Notes under the pieces: model-generated
The model's input: only the letters and a program-made list of their open reading frames with translations
The model's database searches: none
What the model was told of the DNA's origin: nothing
Part shown: positions 47,144 through 56,084 of the stretch, piece after piece
Numbering within the stretch: position 1 is the stretch's first letter
Layout of the letters: each line of letters opens with the position of its first letter
Assembly (NCBI RefSeq): GCF_900128985.1
Contig: NZ_FQUC01000004.1
Coordinates: 219,999-283,998, forward strand
Length of the DNA: 64,000 nucleotides
Reading direction: 5' to 3'
Source: Indolivaga macrotermitis
Lineage (GTDB): Bacteria > Bacteroidota > Bacteroidia > Bacteroidales > Dysgonomonadaceae
Translations under genes and position numbers: made by a program

Positions 47144-50100
47144 TTAGAATATATATCTAAGTCCTATTTGTGATCTCCAACGAGATGTTATGTCTGTATT
47201 TGTATACATCTTACCCGGATCATAGAAATTGTATGTTGTTACACCGGCAGTATTTGTGCTTGTCTTAACCGGAGTTAAGTCATAACCGGTAGTTGTCTGG
47301 TTATACATTCCCCATTTCTTGTTGAAGAGGTTACCGACATTCAGTATATCGAATGTTACTTCCAGAGTATGCCTACGACCTGCAACATTCATATAGAACT
47401 GTTGTGCAATATGGAAATCGAAGTGATGCTCGAATGGCATTCTCATTGCATTTCGTTTTATGTGGGAGCCTCTGTTTTCTCTCAATTCCTTATTAGCATT
47501 GATCCAAGTAGTAAACGCTTCTTTTTGCTCGGCGGCAGTAGCTCCATTCGATATATCAGTAAAGGTCATATCGGCAACTTCCGTTTCGGTAGGGATATAA
47601 AGCAAATCGTTTCCGCTATAGCCATCACCATTAATATCATTACTGTATAATAACGAGTAGCGCCCTCCGTTCTGTCCATTATAGAATAAGCTGACAGTAG
47701 TAGCAAAGTTACGGGCGTATTCTTTTGTGTAGGAAACAGAAGCAACGATACGGTTACGCACATCAAAGCTGGAATAAGTTAATTCAGGCTTTGCGTCTCC
47801 ATAATAGGTAGGATTGTACTTCCAGTTAGAATATGCTTGCGAAGAACCTCCATCATTCAAAGATTTGGCCATACCGTAAGTATATGCAGCCATGACATCC
47901 AAACCGAAATCGAACTCCTTCTCCAATTTAGCGGTTACATTGTAAGTGAAACCTTTGTTGGTATTCTTTAGGTATACAATCTGAGTGAAGTTCTTATCCG
48001 CTTTTGTATACACCGGACGATTGTCTCCTCCATGGTTCAGTGTACCGGATTGCTGATAGTTGATATTCTCGTAAAGAATATTATTCAATGTTTTGGAGTA
48101 CATACCCTCCAATGTACCTTTCACTCCTCCCGGTAACATCTGGTCGACTGCAACATTGGCTCTGAAAACAGAAGGGAACTTAAAGTTCTTGTTCATAACA
48201 TCCACTTCCGATGTGAAATTTCCGGAACTTATATATTGTTGATTAGGATCTGCATTAAACTTGAATCCATCTGCAAAATCGCCGGCAAGTTGCCCTTCCT
48301 GAGTCCTGTTTATCGATGTACGGCTAAATTCGACTCCTGTATTTGAGAAGCTGTTTGATATCCAAACAAACGGAACACGTCCGGTAAAGATACCTACTCC
48401 ACCGCGCAGAATGGTCTTCTTTTCCTGATCTACTTCGTAGCGAAAACCTACACGTGGCGACCATAATACACGGGTCTTTGGCATCTGGTCAGTTGCCAGT
48501 CCATATTCTTTTGCAATATCTGAACTATTGAACACATCATTAGCTCTCGGCGTATCAAAGAACAACGGAATATCCGCGCGTAATCCGTATGTCAATTTAA
48601 ACCGGTCTGTTACATTCCAATCGTCCTGAACATAAAAGCCTAATTGTGCTGCACCAAATTTGGGAGCCCATTTAGTTGTACCGGTTATATCTTCTCTCGA
48701 ATACGAGTAGTTATAACTTTCGGGGGCAACTTCGTTTGCTGTACCCACTGTCAGGAAATCGGCCAACGAACTGTATACATACGAACCATAATTATTACTG
48801 ATAAACAAGTTCTTCATATTGAATAACTCATTATGAGTTCCGAATGTAAATACATGGTTACCTTTCACCCAACTCAGGTTATTTGTCAATGTATAAATAT
48901 CCTGGTCAAGGCTATTAGCTGTAGAGTAAGTTTCGGTACCAAAAGACAATGATGTACCACCTGATAAGTTCTTAATTGTTACATATGGCATCGGCTGCCC
49001 AACTGCATCACGAGAGTCTCTTACCCTCGTAAATCCGACACGCAATTCGTTGGACCATCCCGAGCTAAATGCCGAATTCAATTCTGCGACGAACGAATTT
49101 GTTTTATTGTTCATGTAATACCCGCTGTTATTTAATAGAGCGGCAGCAGGCTTGTTAGAGAATACCAGTTTACGGGCATCCAGATAACTATATCGTGCGG
49201 TTAATTTATTATGACTATTAATATTCCAGTCGATACGTCCTAATACTTTTGTCGATTTCGTATCTATATCCTGAGGGCCGTAGCCACCACCATCGTAACC
49301 GCCAGTCAGGTCTTTTATCTTATTTACAATTTGGTCTACTTCACCAACATTTAAGCTCGAACTTTCAGTTCCGATATTATTTGAAGAAGGATAAGTTTCT
49401 TTTACCTGTTCCACATTACCAAAGAAGAATAGTTTATCCTTGATAATAGGCCCGCCTAAAGTAGCACCGTATGTCTTCGATGACTGTTTACCCAATCTTG
49501 ACCTTTCACTAGCATCTCCGGGAGTTTTTCCGATGAAGTTCTCATTGTTATAATATCCGTATGCCGAACCATGAAAAGTGTTGGTTCCCGATTTAGTAAT
49601 TGCATTGATTCCACCACCCGTAAATCCGCTCTGACGAACATCGAATGGAGCAATTACTACCTGTATTTCTTCAATAGCATCCAACGATATAGGATTAGCT
49701 CCTGCTTGTCCTCCATTCGTTCCGCTTGAAGATAGCCCGAATACATCGTTGTTCACTGTTCCATCTATCTGAAAACTGTTATAACGGTTATTCGAACCTG
49801 CAAACGACATACCCGAACCAGTAACTGAAGCCTGAGGCACTAGTTTTGTTATATCATAGACACTCCTTGAAACTGATGCAGTATTTTGGATTTGCGATGT
49901 GCTAAAATTAGATGCAGCGCCGGTCTTCTTTCCTTCAAAAATGGCATTCCGGTCAATAGTAACAACGACTTCGCCCAACTCCTGATCCGAAGAATTCAAT
50001 TTTGCCTGAATATCATACGTTTCACCTAATCTCAATCCGACATTATTCTGGATGTACTTGTTGAAGCCAATCAATGAGATGGAAACAGTGTAGGGTCCTC

Positions 50101-50317
50101 CAGTTCTCATTCCCTGAATCTGAAAACGGCCATCCTCATTGGTTACAGCCTGATAAGTGGTTCCTGAAGGTTCATGTTTAGCTACAATAATAGCGCCCGG
50201 TAAAGTCTCTCTGTCGTCTTGAACCCGACCCGACAAAGAGGATGTTGTAATTTGTCCATATACAGACGTAAAGAGTCCGATAAAAAACACTAGCAACAGA
50301 AAACTAACTTTTCTCAT
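47144..50317 (-). CDS. Oar-like TonB-dependent outer-membrane receptor
   Basis: 1057 residues. Signal peptide (cut near VYGQ, residue 22), carboxypeptidase-like domain (25-110), plug-like region (about 120-235, with SGTNGGQAGANPISLDAIEEIQV in part and FTGGGINAITKSGTN), and a large barrel ending in GLRYIF. This is the layout of Oar-type receptors, which have no SusD partner; related receptors take part in signal or protease export in myxobacteria and are common in Bacteroidota. The ligand is unknown. The 511-base upstream gap is unusually AT-rich. Confidence 0.87.
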   Translation of the reverse strand: MRKVSFLLLVFFIGLFTSVYGQITTSSLSGRVQDDRETLPGAIIVAKHEPSGTTYQAVTNEDGRFQIQGMRTGGPYTVSISLIGFNKYIQNNVGLRLGETYDIQAKLNSSDQELGEVVVTIDRNAIFEGKKTGAASNFSTSQIQNTASVSRSVYDITKLVPQASVTGSGMSFAGSNNRYNSFQIDGTVNNDVFGLSSSGTNGGQAGANPISLDAIEEIQVVIAPFDVRQSGFTGGGINAITKSGTNTFHGSAYGYYNNENFIGKTPGDASERSRLGKQSSKTYGATLGGPIIKDKLFFFGNVEQVKETYPSSNNIGTESSSLNVGEVDQIVNKIKDLTGGYDGGGYGPQDIDTKSTKVLGRIDWNINSHNKLTARYSYLDARKLVFSNKPAAALLNNSGYYMNNKTNSFVAELNSAFSSGWSNELRVGFTRVRDSRDAVGQPMPYVTIKNLSGGTSLSFGTETYSTANSLDQDIYTLTNNLSWVKGNHVFTFGTHNELFNMKNLFISNNYGSYVYSSLADFLTVGTANEVAPESYNYSYSREDITGTTKWAPKFGAAQLGFYVQDDWNVTDRFKLTYGLRADIPLFFDTPRANDVFNSSDIAKEYGLATDQMPKTRVLWSPRVGFRYEVDQEKKTILRGGVGIFTGRVPFVWISNSFSNTGVEFSRTSINRTQEGQLAGDFADGFKFNADPNQQYISSGNFTSEVDVMNKNFKFPSVFRANVAVDQMLPGGVKGTLEGMYSKTLNNILYENINYQQSGTLNHGGDNRPVYTKADKNFTQIVYLKNTNKGFTYNVTAKLEKEFDFGLDVMAAYTYGMAKSLNDGGSSQAYSNWKYNPTYYGDAKPELTYSSFDVRNRIVASVSYTKEYARNFATTVSLFYNGQNGGRYSLLYSNDINGDGYSGNDLLYIPTETEVADMTFTDISNGATAAEQKEAFTTWINANKELRENRGSHIKRNAMRMPFEHHFDFHIAQQFYMNVAGRRHTLEVTFDILNVGNLFNKKWGMYNQTTTGYDLTPVKTSTNTAGVTTYNFYDPGKMYTNTDITSRWRSQIGLRYIF

Positions 50318-50828
50318 AAGTTTAAATAATTTAATCTATTTAATTGGATGCAAAAGAAATTGTATGATGTTACGATTCAATGACAATCGGATTACATTAT
50401 CATCAAGAGACTCTTCTATCTATAACCTAAATTAACTACACATTCTATTTCCATAGCAGCTAAAAGAGATCACTCATTAAAAACAAAAGAACATATTAAA
50501 TAATTAAATAAAATCAAATTATCATACAAATGTAATATAAATAATAAATATGACACAAAAATACGATATTATATTTTCATTTTAACACAAGCAAACACAC
50601 AAGACACATTCACATATATTCACTACATTATATAGACCACTATAATTACAGGTCAAATTCAAAAAAATACTATATCTAACCTCTTGATATAAATATATTC
50701 TATATACGATACTCTGTATACTTTTAAAACTAATACTTAACTTTATGCTGGCTTATAAATTAAGATTAAACACATCGCATCATTAAAGCGTTATTACATA
50801 ATAAATAAACATATATCATTTATAAAAC
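50318..50828. other. AT-rich divergent intergenic region
   Basis: 511 bases with no open gene. The left part holds the leader and promoter of the Oar-like gene. The right part leads to gnd, with many short A/T tracts but no exact TAnnTTTG box at a suitable distance. Confidence 0.7.
50351..50380 (-). promoter_or_regulatory. Candidate promoter of the Oar-like gene
   Basis: On the minus strand ATTG (50381-50378), a 19-base gap and TTCTTTTG (50358-50351), 34 bases before the start codon at 50317. Confidence 0.5.
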
Positions 50829-52280
50829 ATGAAGAAACTTGCAGACATCGGATTAATAGGTCTTGCCGTGATGGGTGAAAACCTCGTATTAAATATGGAA
50901 AGTAAGGGTTATACTGTAGCAGTTTATAACCGTACTGTAGAAAAAGTCGATGCATTTGTAAACGGCAGGGGAGCCGGAAAGAATTTCATTGGAACACATT
51001 CTATAGAAGAACTTATTGCTTCGCTAGAACGTCCCCGTAAAGTAATGATGCTTGTAAAAGCAGGCAAACCTGTAGACGATTTTATAGAACTGCTACTTCC
51101 ACACCTTGAAGAAGGTGATATTATTATTGATGGAGGAAACAGTCTTTTCACAGATACAAACCGTCGTGTAGCTTACGTTGAAAGCAAAGGGCTATTATAT
51201 GTAGGTACTGGCGTTTCGGGTGGTGAAGAAGGAGCATTGAATGGCCCTTCAATGATGCCCGGAGGTTCTCCTGCGGCATGGCCTCACGTAAAAGAGATTT
51301 TCCAGTCTATTGCCGCTAAAGTAGATGGTGCTCCTTGCTGCGACTGGGTTGGCGAAGGCGGTGCCGGCCATTTCGTAAAGATGGTACACAATGGTATCGA
51401 ATACGGAGATATGCAAATCATTACCGAAGCATACCAATTAATGAAAGACCTACTAGGAATGAGTGCAGATGCCCAACATGAAGTTTTCAAAAAATGGAAT
51501 GCCGGAGAACTAAATTCATACCTGATAGAGATTACAGCTGATATTCTTGCATACAAAGACAAAGACGGCAAACCTCTTGTAGATTCTATTCTCGACACAG
51601 CAGGTCAAAAAGGAACCGGAAAATGGACTGTAGACTCGGCTCTTGAACTGGGAATTCCTCTTACTTTAATCGGAGAATCGGTATTCTCACGTTGCCTTTC
51701 GGCTCAAAAAGAATTCCGCGTAGAGGTTTCTAAACAAATATCCGGTACAAAGCCCAACTTTGATGGTGACAAACAAAAATTTGTTGATGACCTGAAAATG
51801 GCTTTATATGGTGCAAAAATCATATCGTATGCTCAAGGCTACAACCTGATGATGGAAGCTGCGAAAGAATATAAATGGAACCTCAACTACGGAGGTATCG
51901 CTCTTATGTGGCGTGGTGGATGTATTATCCGTTCGGCATTCTTGGGAGATATCAAAAAGGCCTTCGATAAGAATCCTCAGTTACCAAGTATAATACTCGA
52001 CTCTTTCTTTAAAGAAAAGATAGAACAAGCTCAGGACGGATGGAGACGGGTAATAGCTAACGCAGTTCTTAACGGGATTCCTGTTCCTGCATTAGCTGCT
52101 GCACTTAACTATTTTGATGGTTTACGTTCCGATCGCCTACCTGCAAACTTACTTCAAGCACAAAGAGACTACTTTGGCGCACATACGTATGAAAGAATAG
52201 ATAAACCTCGTGGCGAATTTTTCCATACAAACTGGACAGGGCATGGTGGTGATACTGCTTCTACAACCTACAATGTATAA
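50829..52280 (+). CDS. gnd: 6-phosphogluconate dehydrogenase, decarboxylating
   Basis: 483 residues. NADP-binding IGLAVMGENLVLN at the N-terminus, DGGNSLFTDTNRR near 101, GVSGGEEGALNGPSMMPGG near 128 and the catalytic block VKMVHNGIEYGDMQ (Lys near 184, Asn near 188) are all present. It converts 6-phosphogluconate to ribulose 5-phosphate in the pentose phosphate pathway. No zwf or pgl gene is in the window. It is a single gene with a strong terminator. Confidence 0.96.
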   Translation: MKKLADIGLIGLAVMGENLVLNMESKGYTVAVYNRTVEKVDAFVNGRGAGKNFIGTHSIEELIASLERPRKVMMLVKAGKPVDDFIELLLPHLEEGDIIIDGGNSLFTDTNRRVAYVESKGLLYVGTGVSGGEEGALNGPSMMPGGSPAAWPHVKEIFQSIAAKVDGAPCCDWVGEGGAGHFVKMVHNGIEYGDMQIITEAYQLMKDLLGMSADAQHEVFKKWNAGELNSYLIEITADILAYKDKDGKPLVDSILDTAGQKGTGKWTVDSALELGIPLTLIGESVFSRCLSAQKEFRVEVSKQISGTKPNFDGDKQKFVDDLKMALYGAKIISYAQGYNLMMEAAKEYKWNLNYGGIALMWRGGCIIRSAFLGDIKKAFDKNPQLPSIILDSFFKEKIEQAQDGWRRVIANAVLNGIPVPALAAALNYFDGLRSDRLPANLLQAQRDYFGAHTYERIDKPRGEFFHTNWTGHGGDTASTTYNV

Positions 52281-52292
52281 CTATTAGCTTAT

Positions 52293-52334
52293 AAAAAGAA
52301 AGTGGAGTATAAAATTATACTCCACTTTCTTTTT
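52293..52334 (+). terminator. Terminator after gnd
   Basis: Two 20-base arms (52293-52312 and 52315-52334) are perfectly complementary around AAGTGGAGTATAA, ending in TTTTT. Confidence 0.9.
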
Positions 52335-52405
52335 GTATAAATATTGAATTACTAAACAATTAAGTTCCCTGTTTAATATTTTTACAAAAAAAGCGCGCTC
52401 TACGC

Positions 52406-52436
52406 TTGCAAAACAAGAAAAAGCATCTTATCTTTG
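52406..52436 (+). promoter_or_regulatory. Promoter of the tRNA-Arg gene
   Basis: TTG (52406-52408), a 20-base gap and TATCTTTG (52429-52436), a full match to the Bacteroidota form. The tRNA starts 18 bases after the -7 box. Confidence 0.75.
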
Positions 52437-52453
52437 CATCGCAATTAAGCAAT

Positions 52454-52527
52454 GGCTTCGTAGCTCAACTGAATAGAGCATCTGACTACGGATCAGAAGG
52501 TTACAGGTTTGAATCCTGTCGAGGTCA
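52454..52527 (+). tRNA. tRNA-Arg (anticodon ACG)
   Basis: 74 bases fold into a full cloverleaf. The acceptor GGCTTCG pairs with CGAGGTC (two G-T wobbles), the D stem is GCTC/GAGC, the anticodon stem TCTGA/TCAGA has loop CTACGGA (anticodon ACG at 52488-52490), and the T stem is ACAGG/CCTGT with loop TTTGAAT. CCA is not encoded. The T loop has T where C56 is normal, and the D loop has GA where G18-G19 is normal, so the 19-56 tertiary pair is A-T instead of G-C. It reads CGN Arg codons after A34 is changed to inosine. Confidence 0.95.
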
Positions 52528-52692
52528 CTTTTAAAACCAAACAAAGAGCTGTAAGACAATAACTTATGGCTCTTTTATTTTTAAATTGTACAACATTTGC
52601 ACAACCTTACATATTAAATAAAACACCAATCTTTATAGACTAACAGGCTCAGATATATCAATCTATTTTATTAATAACACAAAATCTATAAT

Positions 52693-53607
52693 ATGAAAAA
52701 AGTTATCTTCTTGACAATTCTTCTATTATTTACAAAGTTTATCACAGCTCAGGATCAAACAATAAATGGAACACTCACATTAAACCCTCAACTATCAGGA
52801 TCTTATCTTCAAGGAATGAGAATAAAAGAAGCACCGGATAAGTGGTCTCTTGTATTGTTTGGAGCAGCTGGTAACACAGGAACAAGTACTGACTCTTGGC
52901 TGGTGGGCAGATCTCCTAAATTAAATTTTGTCATAAGCCGAAATAGTGCAGATGGATTAAACGGACTGGTTATTAACCCATCTGGAAATATAGGTATTGG
53001 AACCGAAAGCCCTGCTTATAAATTAGATATTGCAGGAGACCTAAGAACCCGACGTTTACTCCTTTCGTCTGGTATATTGACCTTGAAGGATAGTGATATA
53101 TTTTCATATGATAGCAAGAATATGTTTCATTATGGATTACAATGGGGTTGGGATTCGTGGGACAAGGAAGGGTTTACTCTCTGGCAAAGCGGTTATGCCG
53201 GTATAAAGATGTTTACTGGCGGATCATTACGCTTTTCGATAAGTCGCTTCGGTAATGTCGGTATTGGTACCGACACACCTCAAAACAAACTCGATGTAAA
53301 CGGCACTATTCGTGCAAAAGAAGTAAAAGTAGAAACAGGATGGGCGGATTTCGTTTTCGATAAAGACTATAAACTCCCTACACTTCAGGAAGTAGAAAAC
53401 CATATAAATGAGTACAAACATCTACCAGACATTCCATCTGAAAAAGAAGTGAAAGAGAATGGTATAAGTCTGGGAGAAATGCAGGCAAAACTTCTACAAA
53501 AAATAGAGGAATTGACCTTATATGTCATTGATCTTAAGAAAGAAAATCAAGAGCAAAACAATACGATCCAAAGCCTAAAAGAGCTAATACAGACAAAAAC
53601 TGAATAA
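52693..53607 (+). CDS. Secreted protein with GIGT repeats and C-terminal coiled coil (tail-fibre-like)
   Basis: 304 residues, signal peptide (cut near ITAQ, residue 20). Two similar units carry GNIGIGTESPAYKLDIAG (about 96-113) and GNVGIGTDTPQNKLDVNG (about 195-212). The end, HLPDIPSEKEVKENGISLGEMQ in part, then a coiled coil (260-300), recurs in many Bacteroidota surface proteins that look like phage tail fibres. The function is unknown; no phage genes are nearby. A related start lies at the right edge of the window. Confidence 0.75.
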   Translation: MKKVIFLTILLLFTKFITAQDQTINGTLTLNPQLSGSYLQGMRIKEAPDKWSLVLFGAAGNTGTSTDSWLVGRSPKLNFVISRNSADGLNGLVINPSGNIGIGTESPAYKLDIAGDLRTRRLLLSSGILTLKDSDIFSYDSKNMFHYGLQWGWDSWDKEGFTLWQSGYAGIKMFTGGSLRFSISRFGNVGIGTDTPQNKLDVNGTIRAKEVKVETGWADFVFDKDYKLPTLQEVENHINEYKHLPDIPSEKEVKENGISLGEMQAKLLQKIEELTLYVIDLKKENQEQNNTIQSLKELIQTKTE

Positions 53608-53618
53608 CTCTATCTTAC

Positions 53619-54005
53619 TTACTTTTCGTACAACTCGATAGGGAGACCATCAGGATCGGTGAAGAAAAGGAACTTTTTTCCGGTATATTCGTCTACCCTG
53701 ACATTTTCGTGTACAATTTGCTTTATATCTAACTCTGCAATGGCTGTATTAATATCATCCACTTCAAAAGCGAGATGCCTCAACCCTGTTGCTTCAGGAA
53801 AAGACAGACGCTTCGGTGGATCGGGAAATGAAAATAATTCGATAACATAAGTCCCGTTCAAAGACAGATCTGTTTTATAAGAATTCCGCTCGCTTCTGAA
53901 ATATTCATTCTCTACCGAAAAACCCAAAACACCAGTATAGAAAGCTTTTGACTTTTCATAATCGGAACAAATAATAGCTATATGATGCACTTTATTTAAT
54001 TTCAT
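53619..54005 (-). CDS. VOC/glyoxalase-fold protein
   Basis: 128 residues. VHHIAIICSDYEKSKAFYTGVLGF at the start (read in part), RHLAFEVDDI in the middle and FTDPDGLPIELYE at the end are the pattern of small VOC proteins of the GloA2 or YaeR type, with His and Glu metal ligands kept. It may remove a reactive aldehyde adduct, but its substrate is not known. It stands alone, convergent with the upstream surface-protein gene. Confidence 0.82.
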   Translation of the reverse strand: MKLNKVHHIAIICSDYEKSKAFYTGVLGFSVENEYFRSERNSYKTDLSLNGTYVIELFSFPDPPKRLSFPEATGLRHLAFEVDDINTAIAELDIKQIVHENVRVDEYTGKKFLFFTDPDGLPIELYEK

Positions 54006-54069
54006 TACTTTGGTTATTTTGATTCCGGTACAAAGGTAAGTATAATCAACTAGTCGATTATAGCATTTC

Positions 54070-54981
54070 TTATATCTTTATTGCCATTTCAGGACAAACA
54101 TGTGTACACATACCACATAATATACATTCGCTTGAGCGGACTTTCTTTCCCTCCGAAATATAGTTCACAATATCTACATCCATCGGGCAATTTTTATTGC
54201 AAAGATTACATGATATACATTTGTTTTCGGTGGGTTTAGGTTGAATGAGGGCTATTCTGGTCTGAGGTTTCATCACCAATGATACCGGACATACTATTTT
54301 ACAGAAAGCTCTTTTCTTTTTAAACGAAAAAGCAAGTATTATTCCTACAACATAATATAATGCATTTCCCACAAAAAACCAGATTAAAGCACCCTGTTTT
54401 CCTTCCTGAATTATTCCTCCTGACTCGTTAACATGTTGATATTTCCAATCATATCCCCCAAGGATAAATAAAATAGGAACAAAAATAGACAAAGTAAATG
54501 TCAAATAACGGATCCTTGTATATTTTTGTGGTATAACACGATTTTCTTTAATCGGGAGCCAATCCAGAATAGCCGCAGTCCAGCAAGCCCATCCACAAAA
54601 ACCTCGCCCCCAAATTAGAGGTCCACATAATTTAGCTACAGCGTAATGAATCAGCACCCGTATAAACAATCCCGAAGAAAGAAACAAAAGCACATAGAAC
54701 ACAGATTCTTCCAACTGTAAATTTTCTCGTTGTATTACACCCAAGAATATCAAAAAGACAGGTAAAATCATTAAAATAGTTATCCTTCTTCCTAAATCCT
54801 TTCCCTTCCCTTTCTTATCTTTCGATACATGGAGCCCAATACTGATAGAGCCGCCAATCCAAGGGAAGATAATCAGGAATCCCCACCATCCGACTGTTAT
54901 GTATAACGAAATTCCAACAAATATTCCTATTAGTAGGGGGATATAATTCTTAAAGCATTCTCTCTTCAAACTCTTTTCCAT
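54070..54981 (-). CDS. NapH/NosR-like membrane protein with two ferredoxin clusters
   Basis: 303 residues. About five membrane helices; a NapH-type block GRGFCGWACWTA near residue 128 and FCKIVCPVS near 225; then two [4Fe-4S] motifs at the end, CISCNLCNKNCP (about 257) and CILCGMCTHVCP (about 287). Proteins of this type pass electrons from quinols across the inner membrane. The partner is not seen. A membrane LytTR regulator lies 98 bases upstream on the same strand. Confidence 0.82.
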   Translation of the reverse strand: MEKSLKRECFKNYIPLLIGIFVGISLYITVGWWGFLIIFPWIGGSISIGLHVSKDKKGKGKDLGRRITILMILPVFLIFLGVIQRENLQLEESVFYVLLFLSSGLFIRVLIHYAVAKLCGPLIWGRGFCGWACWTAAILDWLPIKENRVIPQKYTRIRYLTFTLSIFVPILFILGGYDWKYQHVNESGGIIQEGKQGALIWFFVGNALYYVVGIILAFSFKKKRAFCKIVCPVSLVMKPQTRIALIQPKPTENKCISCNLCNKNCPMDVDIVNYISEGKKVRSSECILCGMCTHVCPEMAIKI

Positions 54982-55079
54982 AATAAACTTTTAAATTTTG
55001 AATCAAAAGTAAATGGAAAGATATTCTCTCAAAAGTTTGTGGGATATAAGCACATCGTTTGGGACGAATAACAAAGCTC

Positions 55080-55952
55080 TCAGAGCACCAAATGTTCTTT
55101 TAGTGATTTTATATACGAACGGGAAACCGGAACTTGCATTTCTACATAACGCAGAGACAGCTTACAGCCTTGAGCATTACCGCTGATATCCTGAATATGT
55201 TTAGTATTAACGATAAAGGCTCGATGACAACGTATAAACAAAGGATACCGTATCAAAAGCTCTTCCATTTGCTTAACGGTAGAACGGATCATCTTACTTC
55301 GGGCAATACCATCTTCCGTATAATAGACGGATACATAATTTCCAGCTGCTTCTACATAAAGCACATTATCTGCCAATAAAGTCAGCGACTCTTTGGTATC
55401 TCCTATGAAAGTCAGACGATCTTTAATTCTTTCTGCATTTTCGTCCTCTTTGGCATGAGAGGATAATGTTAAATTTAGTTCTTTTGCCTTGTTCAGGTTA
55501 TATTTTAATGATTGATTCTGCACAATAAATGTAATAACAATTATAGGAAAGATTCCTACTGAAACTGTTGCGACAACATACATTTTTATTAGTGAAGGTA
55601 TCATTCCCGCAGGTCGATGATAGGTAAAATAGTCAAACAAAGTATTCCCTAATGATACCACTATTAGAATTATCAGTAAATTGAGTATGTTTTTCCATAT
55701 AGTCCACTTTTTCTCAGCATAAAACCGACAAAATACCATTGGAAAAATAACACATACAACTGATGTTCCGATTGCTGTAACCATACCATAACCCAATAAG
55801 ACAAGAAACCTGTCAGTCACAATCCTATCAAGCCCAAATGGTCGAAATACCCATAAAACAAAAACAACAATAATTGTAGACAATGCTACAATAATCCATG
55901 GTTGATTATTATAAGGAAAAGGTTGATTCAAGTAATGCCTTAGTTTATCCAC
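55080..55952 (-). CDS. Membrane-bound LytTR-family transcription regulator
   Basis: 290 residues. Four membrane helices (about 20-40, 50-75, 85-108, 122-145), a short coiled linker, and a LytTR DNA-binding domain (about 185-290) with VLYVEAAGNYVSVYY, RSTVKQMEELL and FIRCHRAFIVNTKHI. There is no receiver or kinase domain, so it probably reacts to a membrane signal directly. The NapH-like gene downstream is its likely target or partner. Its start is chosen at the only Met before the first helix. Confidence 0.85.
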   Translation of the reverse strand: MDKLRHYLNQPFPYNNQPWIIVALSTIIVVFVLWVFRPFGLDRIVTDRFLVLLGYGMVTAIGTSVVCVIFPMVFCRFYAEKKWTIWKNILNLLIILIVVSLGNTLFDYFTYHRPAGMIPSLIKMYVVATVSVGIFPIIVITFIVQNQSLKYNLNKAKELNLTLSSHAKEDENAERIKDRLTFIGDTKESLTLLADNVLYVEAAGNYVSVYYTEDGIARSKMIRSTVKQMEELLIRYPLFIRCHRAFIVNTKHIQDISGNAQGCKLSLRYVEMQVPVSRSYIKSLKEHLVL

Positions 55953-56029
55953 AAATATCGTTTAATAAATTACCTAAAGTTAGAAAATATTGAAAACAGT
56001 TGATAGATTCACTATTTAATTTTCATAAA

Positions 56030-56056
56030 AGAAAAAGGGCATCCAATACGATGCCC
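56030..56056 (-). terminator. Terminator of the arabinan cluster
   Basis: GGGCATC (56037-56043) pairs with GATGCCC (56050-56056); on the minus strand a T run follows. It lies 29 bases past the stop of the 869-residue GH51 gene. Confidence 0.75.
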
Positions 56057-56084
56057 CCCTTTCCTTCTCTAAATTATAAATATT

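Noticed and set aside
50318..50828. Replication origin or nucleoid site in the AT-rich gap.
   Set aside because: No DnaA-box cluster, iteron or origin-linked gene is seen; it looks like an ordinary AT-rich divergent promoter region.
52693..53607. Prophage remnant, because the protein resembles tail fibres.
   Set aside because: No other phage gene, integrase or attachment repeat is near, although a tRNA gene is adjacent; the GIGT repeat is common in Bacteroidota surface proteins.
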